Below are positions 1 through 8,316 of a stretch of 37,101 nucleotides of DNA, in pieces. The notes below the pieces were generated by a model that made no database searches, was not told where the DNA came from, and was given only the letters and a program-made list of their open reading frames with translations. Each line of letters opens with the position of its first letter. Within the stretch, counting starts at the first letter, position 1. The stretch covers positions 1-37,101 of the forward strand of contig JAMDDR010000456.1 in NCBI GenBank assembly GCA_023488685.1, written 5' to 3'. The position numbers and the translations under genes are program-made. Source of the stretch: Chloroflexota bacterium. GTDB lineage: Bacteria > Chloroflexota > Anaerolineae > J036 > Brachytrichaceae.

Positions 1-784
1 GTAAACGCTCTGTGTGGTTTTTTTGTTTGACGAGAACAGGGTCAGGTGGGCTGGGTAGCCGGAAGCGCCAGAGTAGCAGTCCGCCTCCCACAATGAACAG
101 AACTGCTGCTATCAGCGCCGCGCCGATGCCTTGCTGACCCAGGGTAGCCAGGAGCAGGTAAAGAAACCCTACCCCGAGCAGGAATGGGCCAAAGGCGCTC
201 AACAAGATAATGAGCAGATTCGCCGGCATAGTCTTGGTGCGTTCGCCCACGTCGGTCGTGGCACCGCGCCAGTAGTTAGCCCAATCGTCGGGCATTGGCC
301 TGAGTATGTATTGCATGAGGCATACCTCGCCAGGCGCGAGATCATCCATCGCAGCCAACAGCCCGACCATTGGATCGGCGCCCTGGGCATAATCGTCATT
401 GCTGACGCGACCAAGCCGTGTGGTGTGCGTCCGAATAGGTAAGTAAGCCGGGGCGCGCAGGCGCAACTCTATGATGCGACGGACAGGCCCAACTAACTGC
501 GTCGGATCATGTTCTGGGGGAACGTCTTCGAACTCACTTTGCGGGTAGACCGTGCTGAGTTGCGCTTTCACTCTTTCGACGGCGGTTGAGGCGCCGCGTA
601 CCAGGAACATCAGCTCGCGACTGTCAGCAGCGAGCTCGAGCGCAACTCCTGTTGTATCGGCTAGTGTTGCCAGCATCGTTTCGACTGCCAGAGCATCACG
701 GCTATTCGCGCGAGGTGTAATGACTTTTATAAGGCTTTGTCGGGCTTGAGAGTGCTGATATGCCGTCACACTATGCAATTGCAT
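1..784 (-). CDS. N-terminal part of a large membrane protein, probably a conjugation-type ATPase (cut by window edge)
   Basis: The minus strand is open from an ATG at 784 to the window edge with no stop, giving 261 codons. The frame has an in-frame TGA five codons upstream of the ATG and a weak purine-rich RBS, so the start is well fixed. Residues 1-180 are soluble and contain two stretches typical of the N-terminal part of large T4SS coupling or DUF87-type ATPases in Gram-positive-like systems: a segment ending LRLRAPAYLPIRT (about 107-119), and GLLAAMDDLAPGE followed by LRPMPDDW (about 141-168). Two hydrophobic helices follow at about 189-212 and 216-240. The ATPase domain would lie beyond the left edge, so the assignment rests on recalled family resemblance and on the adjacent T4SS genes. 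Separated from that cluster by a divergent WD40 gene. Confidence 0.6.
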   Translation of the reverse strand, partial: MQLHSVTAYQHSQARQSLIKVITPRANSRDALAVETMLATLADTTGVALELAADSRELMFLVRGASTAVERVKAQLSTVYPQSEFEDVPPEHDPTQLVGPVRRIIELRLRAPAYLPIRTHTTRLGRVSNDDYAQGADPMVGLLAAMDDLAPGEVCLMQYILRPMPDDWANYWRGATTDVGERTKTMPANLLIILLSAFGPFLLGVGFLYLLLATLGQQGIGAALIAAVLFIVGGGLLLWRFRLPSPPDPVLVKQKNHTERL

Positions 785-979
785 GACATTCCCACAATTT
801 CAGTTCGCGGACACTCTGGTCATCCGCAAACATTCAAGGTCCATATTAACGTTACTCGTACTCAATGCGTATACCCAGACCGCTTAGTGGTGTCAGCTTG
901 GAGAGTTGGTTGCATGAGACGATTACATGCCCCTTGAAACTGTGCGGTACACTGTCAATGAGATTCCAGGAAGCGAAGG

Positions 980-2989
980 ATGGGAATCAAACACCACCCA
1001 CCGGCAGTGCAAGCGCCGGGGCACGGAGAGATGAACGGCGACTATTTCGAGCAGGACGTGAAGCCGCCGGTGCGTAAGCGGCTCACGCAGATCGTGATCG
1101 TCGCCCTGTTGATCACGTCAGTTGTCTCGCTCATTGCGGTCAAAGTGTTGAGTGACCAGCGACAGCAGGCGATTGAAAAGACGGAGCGGGCCGTCAGCGC
1201 CCAGGAAACTGTGGAGGCGCGGGCCACGGAGACGTGGGCCGGCGCACGGCAAACGGCGGAAGCCTTGAGTGAGCCGGCTAAGAACATCCTCCCAACCGTG
1301 ACGGCGGTGACGGCTCAGTCGCACTCACGCGAGCTAGCCTACGCGGCACTCGCTCAGTTGTACATTGACCCCGAGCGCAGTATCCAACTGGCCGTTGAGG
1401 CTAATCGCGCTGCACGCACGCCCGAAGCGGAAGACGCGCTGCGGCGGTCGCTGCTGGCCTCGCACCTGCGTTATACGTTGAGCCTAAGCGCTGCTGTATT
1501 CAGCGCCGCGCAGTTCTCGCCCGACGGCGCGCACGTGCTGACCCATGCGGGCCGATCTGCGCAAGTATGGAGCCTGAATGATGCGCAGATCCAGTACACG
1601 CTCCAAGGGGATGATGGCGATACCGTAGATGCGAACTACTCCCACGACGGGCAGCGCATTCTCACGGTGAGTGCGGACAAGTCCGTGCGTGTGTGGCGCG
1701 CAGACACCGGCGCGCTATTGTTCGGCCTCATGGCCGGCGGCTACATCCCGCTCATCGGGCGCTTCTCACCGGATGATCAACGCTTTGCGGCGGCCGCCAA
1801 AGATGGGACGGTGCAGATTTACGATGCCATAGGCGGCGCCATACTGGCTGACTTCCGCGTGCCCGACATCGTGACGCTGGTATGGTCGTCGGACGGCCAA
1901 TCTCTATTGACCATCGGATTGAATCAGCCGGCGGTGCGCGTCTGGGACAGCCGGGATGGCAGCCTTCGCCTGCAAGAAGATGTAGCAGCCTCCATCGCCA
2001 CCTTCTCACCAGACAGCCGATATCTTGCCGTGGCTGGCGCGGTGGGCGTGGATGTTTGGGGGATTGGCAGCGGGCAGGAAGTCTGCACCATTCAGTATGT
2101 GACAGCCACCGGCCTTCAGTACAGCCCCAGAGGCGACCAGTTGCTCATCTCGGACTGGAATGCCGGTCGTGTCACGCTGTGGGATATGTGGACTCCTACC
2201 AAATGCACGCTAAGTCTGACGGGGCCATCGGGCTACGCCGCCGGTATTTTCTCGCCGGATGGAGGGTGTCTTGCGTTACACAAAGTGGGGGATCCCCGGA
2301 CGATTACGCTGTGGAGCTACGAGCGGTATGGCCGCGGTCTCCAACCCATGACAACACTGCGCGCTGGCGATAGCGTCATTGCGATGCAATTCTCGGCCGA
2401 CAGCCGTTCCTTCCTAACCATCAACCTCAATGGCGCCGTGCAGGTGTGGTCCGTTAGCCCCAGCGTGTTGCCTGATTCCATCGAGGACCTGCTGGCGCTT
2501 GCGCAGGCTCACATGAGAACATCCACACCAACTGGTGTATGCCATACGAGCACAACGCAAGAATTAGATAGCTTTACAGTTGCGGGTGCAGACCCGATTT
2601 GGACAACCATCACGGGCGGCCAATGGACATCGGCACCCCTCCAGGCTCCTTATGAAGGCAGTATTGGGAAAGGGATATGGTTCGTAAAGAAGGGCGTGCA
2701 AGGTGAGTTACAGGTGACCGGCAGGCAGATTGATGGGGATGGGAAAATCTTGTTCTTCTATCGATCCGAAGTTGAGCAGGATAACAATGGGAATGCAATC
2801 ATCTATTTCATTGACCCGCCCGCCGAAGTTTTCACCATTGAGGATGCCAATGCATCCAATTACTTAAGTCCGATACCTGATGGGTATTTGGGGCATGTAA
2901 CAGGTTACATCGTAACGAAGCCGGGTTGTTATCAGTTAACCGCCGCAGTTCAAAACGATCAGGTTGAGATCGTTTTTGAATCCAAGTAA
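980..2989 (+). CDS. Membrane-anchored WD40 beta-propeller protein
   Basis: 669 residues. A single membrane helix at about 36-54 follows a short basic cytoplasmic tail. A helical stalk (55-150) leads into a segment ending in PEAEDALRRSLLAS, which in many STAND/WD40 proteins directly precedes the propeller. About seven degenerate WD40 blades span roughly 160-490, with repeated FSPDG/FSPDS turns and VW strand ends (QVWSL, RVWRA, RVWDS, LWDMW, QVWSV). The last 150 residues form a separate beta-rich domain of unknown type. The positive-inside rule suggests the propeller is outside the cytoplasm. The start at 980 has AGGA at good spacing; an in-frame ATG at 1031 with GGAGAG is an alternative. It probably acts as a scaffold or sensor; the NTPase part usually fused to such propellers is missing. 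It is transcribed against the flanking genes and stands alone. Confidence 0.85.
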   Translation: MGIKHHPPAVQAPGHGEMNGDYFEQDVKPPVRKRLTQIVIVALLITSVVSLIAVKVLSDQRQQAIEKTERAVSAQETVEARATETWAGARQTAEALSEPAKNILPTVTAVTAQSHSRELAYAALAQLYIDPERSIQLAVEANRAARTPEAEDALRRSLLASHLRYTLSLSAAVFSAAQFSPDGAHVLTHAGRSAQVWSLNDAQIQYTLQGDDGDTVDANYSHDGQRILTVSADKSVRVWRADTGALLFGLMAGGYIPLIGRFSPDDQRFAAAAKDGTVQIYDAIGGAILADFRVPDIVTLVWSSDGQSLLTIGLNQPAVRVWDSRDGSLRLQEDVAASIATFSPDSRYLAVAGAVGVDVWGIGSGQEVCTIQYVTATGLQYSPRGDQLLISDWNAGRVTLWDMWTPTKCTLSLTGPSGYAAGIFSPDGGCLALHKVGDPRTITLWSYERYGRGLQPMTTLRAGDSVIAMQFSADSRSFLTINLNGAVQVWSVSPSVLPDSIEDLLALAQAHMRTSTPTGVCHTSTTQELDSFTVAGADPIWTTITGGQWTSAPLQAPYEGSIGKGIWFVKKGVQGELQVTGRQIDGDGKILFFYRSEVEQDNNGNAIIYFIDPPAEVFTIEDANASNYLSPIPDGYLGHVTGYIVTKPGCYQLTAAVQNDQVEIVFESK

Positions 2990-3136
2990 CTCACGTTAAG
3001 ACAAATCGAATGCGGTTATGCTACGACCCTCTACCGAGCTTCACGCATTTGGGCCAAGCGCCTGGGTTCACGTGCACCTGGCCCCGTGTGAACGCGGAGC
3101 TGTAGGTTCGCCAAATTCTCCAGTGGCAAGTCGTAT

Positions 3137-3478
3137 TCACTTTGCACAAGGCACTTCACTGACCGGATTTATGGTGAATAGCTTTTGCTGTATTGCCCAA
3201 GCACAAAGTTTGTTCAGCGCCGTGCGTCGGCGGTTGAATGTGCCGGGGCTCAACCGATTCATGCACCAGAGACGGTAGCGAATAACCAGTTCGGGGGTTA
3301 GATCGGAAGAGTCCAGCGGCTGTCGATATTCGTGTTCATACCAACGGCAAACTAGCGAGATGTCGGCGACGTACATCCTCAGCGTCTTCGAAGCGATTGG
3401 GCTTGCCAAAGCGAACAAACCGGTCAATTCGGTTACAAGCATCAATCCACCACGCGAATATGTGGAAATGAAGTTCAC
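3137..3478 (-). CDS. Truncated tyrosine recombinase (core-binding domain only)
   Basis: 113 residues. From about residue 30 the protein matches the N-terminal SAM-like core-binding domain of tyrosine recombinases: TLRMYVADISLVCRWYE, then a helix pair ending FNRRRTALNKLCAWAIQQKL and NPVSEV. The catalytic domain with the R-K-HxxR-Y residues is absent: the frame stops at 3137 and no continuation is seen to its left. The GTG start overlaps the TGA of the M23 peptidase gene (GTGA), which would couple their translation; an internal ATG (MLVTEL) about 12 residues in is an alternative. It could be a decayed integrase or a reused DNA-binding domain. It is unrelated in detail to the two complete recombinases at the right end. 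Confidence 0.65.
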   Translation of the reverse strand: MNFISTYSRGGLMLVTELTGLFALASPIASKTLRMYVADISLVCRWYEHEYRQPLDSSDLTPELVIRYRLWCMNRLSPGTFNRRRTALNKLCAWAIQQKLFTINPVSEVPCAK

Positions 3479-4125
3479 GGGAAGCTGGTAAGCGGATTCA
3501 CAGCAACACCATCAACGCGCGTCTCATAATGGACGTGCGGCCCAGTACTTTCGCCCGTGTTGCCTGACAACGAAATTACCTGCCCCAGCCCAACCTTGTC
3601 GCCTGGCTGAACGATTAAGCTGCTATTGTGTGCATAGTACGTGGCATATCGGTCGTGTTGGACCACAACCAGGTAACCATAGCCCACGTTTGTCCAACCC
3701 GCGAAAGAAACAATTCCACATTGTGTTGCCTGCACCGGTGTGCTCGAAACCACAGAGATGTCGATCCCAGTATGGTTTGGCCGATCCGGAGGCCGAAAGC
3801 CCGATGTGATCCGTCCATTCACAGGCAGGCTGCGCGGCACGCCACAATCTGCCGGGCCCCAATCGCCGATCGTGCCGGTGTAGTAGCGCGTGTCTGTTAA
3901 GGACGTGTCCGCCCCTAATGGTGGAACATCTTCGATGGTGTCCGGCTCGGTTGAACCCATCACCCACGCCACAATGCGCTCGGAGGCAATAGGCCCCACA
4001 AACGGCACCGGGCGCACAGCCTCTGCAGCAGCGAGTGCGCCCGCAGCATACAAAGCGATCACACACAAGAATACACAAGCGGCAATGACCACTGCCAATA
4101 TGACGATCCCGAGTGTGATCCGCAT
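3475..4125 (-). CDS. Membrane-anchored M23 (LytM) peptidase of the T4SS cluster
   Basis: 216 residues. An N-terminal membrane helix (about 5-33) is followed by a linker and a C-terminal M23 domain (about 100-216). The zinc-site pattern is complete: HTGID (H118, D122), H166 in YYAHNSS, and HVH (H197, H199). Such enzymes cleave peptidoglycan cross-bridges outside the membrane, and in T4SS loci they open a local path for the apparatus. The gene follows the VirB4-type ATPase gene by 83 bp on the same strand and overlaps the next small gene by 4 bp. Its RBS is weak. The metalloendopeptidase assignment is strong; the secretion role is inferred from the neighbours. Confidence 0.88.
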   Translation of the reverse strand: MRITLGIVILAVVIAACVFLCVIALYAAGALAAAEAVRPVPFVGPIASERIVAWVMGSTEPDTIEDVPPLGADTSLTDTRYYTGTIGDWGPADCGVPRSLPVNGRITSGFRPPDRPNHTGIDISVVSSTPVQATQCGIVSFAGWTNVGYGYLVVVQHDRYATYYAHNSSLIVQPGDKVGLGQVISLSGNTGESTGPHVHYETRVDGVAVNPLTSFP

Positions 4126-4208
4126 ATCGTGTCAAAGAGCTAAGAAGCGCTGGAGCGGGAGTGACGCTGATCTTTCCTAAGTTCCCCTGCTCCCATCATT
4201 CCCTCACC

Positions 4209-6026
4209 CTAGCTCCCCCGCTCCAGCCGCTCCTGCTGGATCGCCAGCACCTCAGCCGGGCGCGTAGTGTAAAGCTTGTGACGCGACTCTGGCACCGGCT
4301 TGTACATCATCATGCGCAGCTTGTTGGTTTTAAGGAAGTACTGCCCCGGGTCCAGCCGCGTGAGTTGCAGTTTCTCCGCCTCGTTGAGCTTGAACAACGC
4401 CGCGATGCGGTCTACGGCGGTCGCCTGTTGCTGGAAGAGCAGATGGGTGGAGGCCAGGCTCAGAATCGTGCCGGCATGCCGATTGGCGGCGAAATCATCG
4501 GCGAACTGAGTGGCGAGGAAGAGTGCGGCGTTCTTCTTGCGGAAGCGTCGGGCGCGCTCTGCGACGTCTTGCGCTGTGTCGTCGTTCTGCAGCAGATACC
4601 ACGCCTCGTCCACAATCTCGATGGTGCGTCGCAAGCCTTTGAGCATCTGGTTCCAGGTGAACTGCTGGATCTGGCGGATGCGGCGCGGCTTCATGCCCTC
4701 CTGCACAGTCCTCAGGCCGAATACGACAAACGGATTGGAACGCACGTCGATGTTGGTGGCGCAGTTAAATGCCTCGGCCTCCATGCCCCGCGCCATTGGG
4801 TACAGGGCGCTCGCAAGAGCAAGCGCATACTCATCGCCCAAGTCCACCAATGCGTCATGCAGGTCGCTGAGGATGGGCGGGGTGCGGCGCAAAGTGGTGT
4901 TGTCGTCTTTGTCGATGCCATGTTTGGCAAAGCAGTTGTAGTACGCCCTGTCCAGCGCTTCAATCTCCTGCGGCATCAGGCCACGTCCAATGGCAGTAAT
5001 CAACCAGCCACGAAAGGATTGATACGCACTCGCCAGTCCCTCGTCGTCGTTCGGGTCCGGATCGAGCACGTTGATCTTGTGCTCGGACTTGATGCCCATG
5101 TCGAGGTAGACGCCGCCCAGGTCCTCGCACAGCAACCTGTACTCATCCTCAATGTCGAGCACGTATACTCGCGCGCCATTCAGCAGATACTGTTCAATCA
5201 GGTCCTTCATGAAATAAGACTTGCCGGAGCCAGGGATGCCGATGATGACTGTGTTGGGGTTTTCGAGCGCAAAGGGGTCGAGCGTAACGGCCATCCCGCT
5301 ACTGATGTTGTAGCCATAGAACACCCCCTCCGGCATGACAATCTCGTTGCCCACAAAGGGGAACATATTCATCAGCGAATCCAGGCGCGCATTGCGCTCA
5401 TGGTTCCCCAGCGTGTTGGCGTTGTGTGGCAGGAGCGCCAGCAAGCCCTTGTCCTGCTCCCACACGGCCCGGTCAATTACCAACCCTGCGTCGCGACATT
5501 GGTTCTCGAGCTTTTCGCTCCACCGATCCAAGTCTTGTTTCGAGACCGCGATCAGGCCCAACGCGGCGCTGAGATAGTAGAACGGCTCACCTTCGATCTC
5601 CACGCGTTGACGCTCCTCCATGATCTCCTGGTAGTCCTTGTCTTCCGACGGCGAAGGGTCGCGCTTTTGCTGTAACCGCAGGAACCGCGAGGCTTGGATG
5701 GACGTAGCCTGCTGCTCAAGCTGTTTGGACACCAGCATCGGGGGCAGCGGCTGCATAAATAAGGAGACCCGCACTTCACTTGGGAAACAAAGCAAGGTTC
5801 GCCAATGCTCGTACCCAAGGGCGCGAGGCCAGTCACGCACGTACCAGACGCGTACCCATTCCGTGGGCGAAAAGGAACAGCAGTCAGGAATGGTGAAGTC
5901 CATCGCTGCAGGCGCCAATGCGTCCACAAGGTCATGATCTAGCACATTGACTAGCGCCGGTGGCTGTGCTGGATTGGCTGCCTTACCAGCGTTGGACCTT
6001 TTCTTCATTAAGCCAAGTAGCCCCAT
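4209..6026 (-). CDS. virB4: VirB4/TraC-family secretion ATPase
   Basis: 605 residues, start ATG at 6026 with GAGGTGA at good spacing. The N-terminal half (about 40-225) carries the VirB4 N-domain features, including the VSLFMQPLPP strand and YYLSAALGL. The RecA-like ATPase domain has Walker A GIPGSGKS (263-270), a DIEDEY segment (291-296), Walker B ending IEIVDEAW (469-476), and a sensor-type segment FLATQFADD (503-511). In T4SS this ATPase powers pilus or substrate transfer on the cytoplasmic face. It is somewhat short compared with many VirB4 proteins, consistent with the extra N-domain-like protein encoded just upstream. It lies 70 bp after that gene. The large open frame on the opposite strand is a shadow of this gene. 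Confidence 0.9.
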   Translation of the reverse strand: MGLLGLMKKRSNAGKAANPAQPPALVNVLDHDLVDALAPAAMDFTIPDCCSFSPTEWVRVWYVRDWPRALGYEHWRTLLCFPSEVRVSLFMQPLPPMLVSKQLEQQATSIQASRFLRLQQKRDPSPSEDKDYQEIMEERQRVEIEGEPFYYLSAALGLIAVSKQDLDRWSEKLENQCRDAGLVIDRAVWEQDKGLLALLPHNANTLGNHERNARLDSLMNMFPFVGNEIVMPEGVFYGYNISSGMAVTLDPFALENPNTVIIGIPGSGKSYFMKDLIEQYLLNGARVYVLDIEDEYRLLCEDLGGVYLDMGIKSEHKINVLDPDPNDDEGLASAYQSFRGWLITAIGRGLMPQEIEALDRAYYNCFAKHGIDKDDNTTLRRTPPILSDLHDALVDLGDEYALALASALYPMARGMEAEAFNCATNIDVRSNPFVVFGLRTVQEGMKPRRIRQIQQFTWNQMLKGLRRTIEIVDEAWYLLQNDDTAQDVAERARRFRKKNAALFLATQFADDFAANRHAGTILSLASTHLLFQQQATAVDRIAALFKLNEAEKLQLTRLDPGQYFLKTNKLRMMMYKPVPESRHKLYTTRPAEVLAIQQERLERGS

Positions 6027-6096
6027 GTCTCATTCACCTCATCTCTCAATACATCAGCGCCTATCCGCCCATGCGGGTTCTGCAGTTGCCATCCGC

Positions 6097-7026
6097 TTAC
6101 GGCGCACGCCGTGCCAGTAGTGCCTGTGAAGGGTGATAGAAGTAACGGATTTCCTCCAGCAACTCATCATGGGTAGCACGCCATGCGGACAACTTCATGC
6201 GCTCGATGCCGCGTGCGAGTTGCCCACAACGCCGGTCCAGTTCCTCGCGCGCCTGCCGTAACTCCACGTCCGTCAAGGATCCCTTCACCACCGCCTTCGT
6301 GAGCAGGCGCGGGTTGTAAGACGTCACCAGGTATATCGTGCGCACCGGCGCCTGAATAGCTTGTACTGCCGCCTCTACGAATGCGGAGCGCTCATAGATC
6401 AGGTCCTGCCAGCGCGCAATCATGCGTAAGCTGGAGTCCACGTCTGCACGGAATGCGTCCAAGGCTTCACGCAGCCTCAGCGGCGATCCGGATACCTTGG
6501 CCCGAATCGTGTCACGGCACAAATCCCACGCCGCCTCGTGACCCATGCCCGGCGTGCCACTCAGGTCATCCGGCGCGAAGCCGAAGTGCTTTGTAAATAT
6601 TGCTTCGTCAAAGTGATCAGACTGGAAGTAACCTTCCATGCGCTCCCGCATCGCCGAGAGGTGTGCTTCTACTTGGCCCAGCCTTTCAAGGCGTTGTTCG
6701 AGTGCGTGGTGGTACGGGTCTAGGTTTTGTGGCCGCGTGCCGATGAGTAGTTGGAATTCGAAGCGCAGGCGCTTGAGCAAGTCATCGCGATACGTGGTCA
6801 GTTTGGCTTGAAGCTCGATAGGCATCAGCAGCGCGTCATCCACACTATTCAAGCCCACTGCCCCCACGACGGTGCAATCACGCAGGATTAGCACGTTATC
6901 CTGCACGGCGATGACAGCGACTTGATCCTGTGTACGCGGTAACTTCTCAGCGCGTGGTTGTTTGCTCTGACGCGGAGAGAAGGCTGAAAGCCGCTGACCT
7001 AAGCTTGAAAGATCGTTCAGGTGCAT
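6097..7026 (-). CDS. T4SS cluster protein resembling a detached VirB4 N-terminal domain
   Basis: 309 residues from ATG at 7026 (AGGGT about 6 nt upstream); a GTG at 7068 would add 14 residues and overlap the upstream gene. No membrane helix is obvious. Residues 45-105 read as a beta-rich domain (VIAVQDNVLILRDCTVVGAVG, then LLKRLRFEFQLLIGTRP) of the kind found at the start of VirB4/TraC proteins. The rest is strongly helical, with a charged segment likely to form a coiled coil (about 110-140 and 265-300). No Walker motif is present. Its position between the PrgI/TcpE-like gene and the VirB4 ATPase gene suggests it partners that ATPase. The family call is an inference from pattern and context. 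Confidence 0.6.
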   Translation of the reverse strand: MHLNDLSSLGQRLSAFSPRQSKQPRAEKLPRTQDQVAVIAVQDNVLILRDCTVVGAVGLNSVDDALLMPIELQAKLTTYRDDLLKRLRFEFQLLIGTRPQNLDPYHHALEQRLERLGQVEAHLSAMRERMEGYFQSDHFDEAIFTKHFGFAPDDLSGTPGMGHEAAWDLCRDTIRAKVSGSPLRLREALDAFRADVDSSLRMIARWQDLIYERSAFVEAAVQAIQAPVRTIYLVTSYNPRLLTKAVVKGSLTDVELRQAREELDRRCGQLARGIERMKLSAWRATHDELLEEIRYFYHPSQALLARRAP

Positions 7027-7048
7027 AGTTACCCTGGCAAAGTACGCA

Positions 7049-7570
7049 CTATTGGAACGGCGGTCCACCCGCCCTGCTCACGTAGGCGATCACGCTACCC
7101 GCCAACAGGATGACGACGAAGATGGCCATGACCAGGGCGACGTTGGGTGCTGCCCACTCGCCCCAGCCCACCCGCGCTGGTACACGTACCTTCGCCGTAT
7201 CCTTGCCACGATCAGCGTCCTGCGGTTCATCGGTCTCATCCAGACTCGTGCCGTCCACTTGTCGTGCGTCCCGCATGGCCGTCTGGTGGAGATAGCGGCG
7301 TGGACGCACGAGCCCACGCAACAGGACGGCGAACAGAAAATACTCGACCTTGTAGCCGCGCACCGGGATGGTCGCAATGGCAAGCAGGATGATGGCAAGG
7401 AACAGCGCCAGCGTCAGACGCACAGGGAAGCTGATACTCTCGGCAATAAAGACGAGGTAGATGGCTTGTCCCGCTGCGAACCCCAGCAGCAAAAGCTCAC
7501 GCACGCCCAGGCCGCGCAGGGGCTTGTAATTCAAAGTGATCCTGGAGCCAAATAGGATGAATCGGTTCAT
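7049..7570 (-). CDS. PrgI/TcpE-like T4SS membrane protein
   Basis: 173 residues. A short N-terminal beta segment is followed by two close membrane helices (about 24-43 and 48-68), a cytoplasmic region with RGYKVEYFLFAVLLRGLVRPRRY (70-92), a charged linker, and a final helix (about 143-165). The paired-helix region followed by an RPRRY-type basic strand is the layout of PrgI/TcpE proteins, which sit beside the VirB4 ATPase gene in Gram-positive-type conjugation clusters. ATG at 7570; the RBS is weak. It ends 22 nt before the next gene, supporting one operon. Confidence 0.65.
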   Translation of the reverse strand: MNRFILFGSRITLNYKPLRGLGVRELLLLGFAAGQAIYLVFIAESISFPVRLTLALFLAIILLAIATIPVRGYKVEYFLFAVLLRGLVRPRRYLHQTAMRDARQVDGTSLDETDEPQDADRGKDTAKVRVPARVGWGEWAAPNVALVMAIFVVILLAGSVIAYVSRAGGPPFQ

Positions 7571-7585
7571 GGCGATTGAGAACGG

Positions 7586-8293
7586 TCACGACCCAAGCCG
7601 GGTAAAACGCCGCCATTGCGCTGGCAACCGAAAGCCTGTCCTTATTGCTTCTGCGTTGACAGTGACCGCGAATGCTCTCATTGGCGCCATGAGCGTTCCT
7701 GCGCTAGCTGCCGTTTCCTCCAACCAGCGCAAGCCTTTGATACCAAGCAAGCGACGGAACGCCGACGCGAGTGCCCCAAATGGCCGCGTTGCCTGCGGAG
7801 ATTGCTCGTCCAACCGGCCAAGTTGCTCGGCGATCAGTACCCCTGTCAGGCAATCCTCGTACTCCACGTAAGGGCTGCCCACGCGTGGCTCATAGCCGCA
7901 CAGTGGGAAGCGCCTTTCACCGGGTTCAACATGGATGCGGTTTTCCAACAAACATCCAACCAGTAATCCAGCATTGCGGTAACCTCTTTGTCGCGCGATG
8001 AGCGTTACCGTCGTGCCCGTCAAGGCAACGGCGTTCTCCACCACGGATGTAACGACCCCGAAGGCAGGGGCGATGTGAGAGTAACCATACGCGCGCTCAC
8101 AAAGTTGAAGCGCCTCGATGATGTCCGAGGTTTCCTGGCTGGTGACGTTCATCTGTTCCGTCAGTCGCAGGTGGTGCGCCATCTGGGTCAGCGTGTCGCG
8201 CGTATCATCCGCCACCTGCGCCAATTCGACGGGATGATCGAAAATAGGATGCCACTCGTATTCCGAGTAAGGTGCGAAAGCAGCCTCTGTCAT
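7586..8293 (-). CDS. Unrecognised protein of the T4SS cluster
   Basis: 235 residues from ATG at 8293 (GAGAGG upstream); the GTG one codon earlier is less likely. I do not recognise a family. The N-terminal 60 residues are acidic and helical with conserved-looking histidines. A central hydrophobic segment (about 75-102) could be one membrane helix or the core of a globular domain. Further on lie CLLENRIHVEPGERRF and YEDCLTGVLIAEQL. The basic C-terminal third (RRLLGIKGLRW onward) suggests nucleic-acid or lipid contact. It sits 23 nt downstream of the VirB6-like gene and 15 nt upstream of the PrgI-like gene, so a structural or assembly role in the same apparatus is plausible. Confidence 0.6.
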   Translation of the reverse strand: MTEAAFAPYSEYEWHPIFDHPVELAQVADDTRDTLTQMAHHLRLTEQMNVTSQETSDIIEALQLCERAYGYSHIAPAFGVVTSVVENAVALTGTTVTLIARQRGYRNAGLLVGCLLENRIHVEPGERRFPLCGYEPRVGSPYVEYEDCLTGVLIAEQLGRLDEQSPQATRPFGALASAFRRLLGIKGLRWLEETAASAGTLMAPMRAFAVTVNAEAIRTGFRLPAQWRRFTRLGS

Positions 8294-8316
8294 CACATGC
8301 CTCTCAGGTCAAGCTC

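Noticed and set aside
4161..5675. 504-codon open frame on the plus strand
   Set aside because: It is antisense to the VirB4 ATPase, which has full motifs; the product has no recognisable features.
7052..7555. Plus-strand open frame of 167 codons
   Set aside because: Exact shadow of the PrgI/TcpE-like membrane protein gene; composition is His/Gln/Arg-rich and unnatural.
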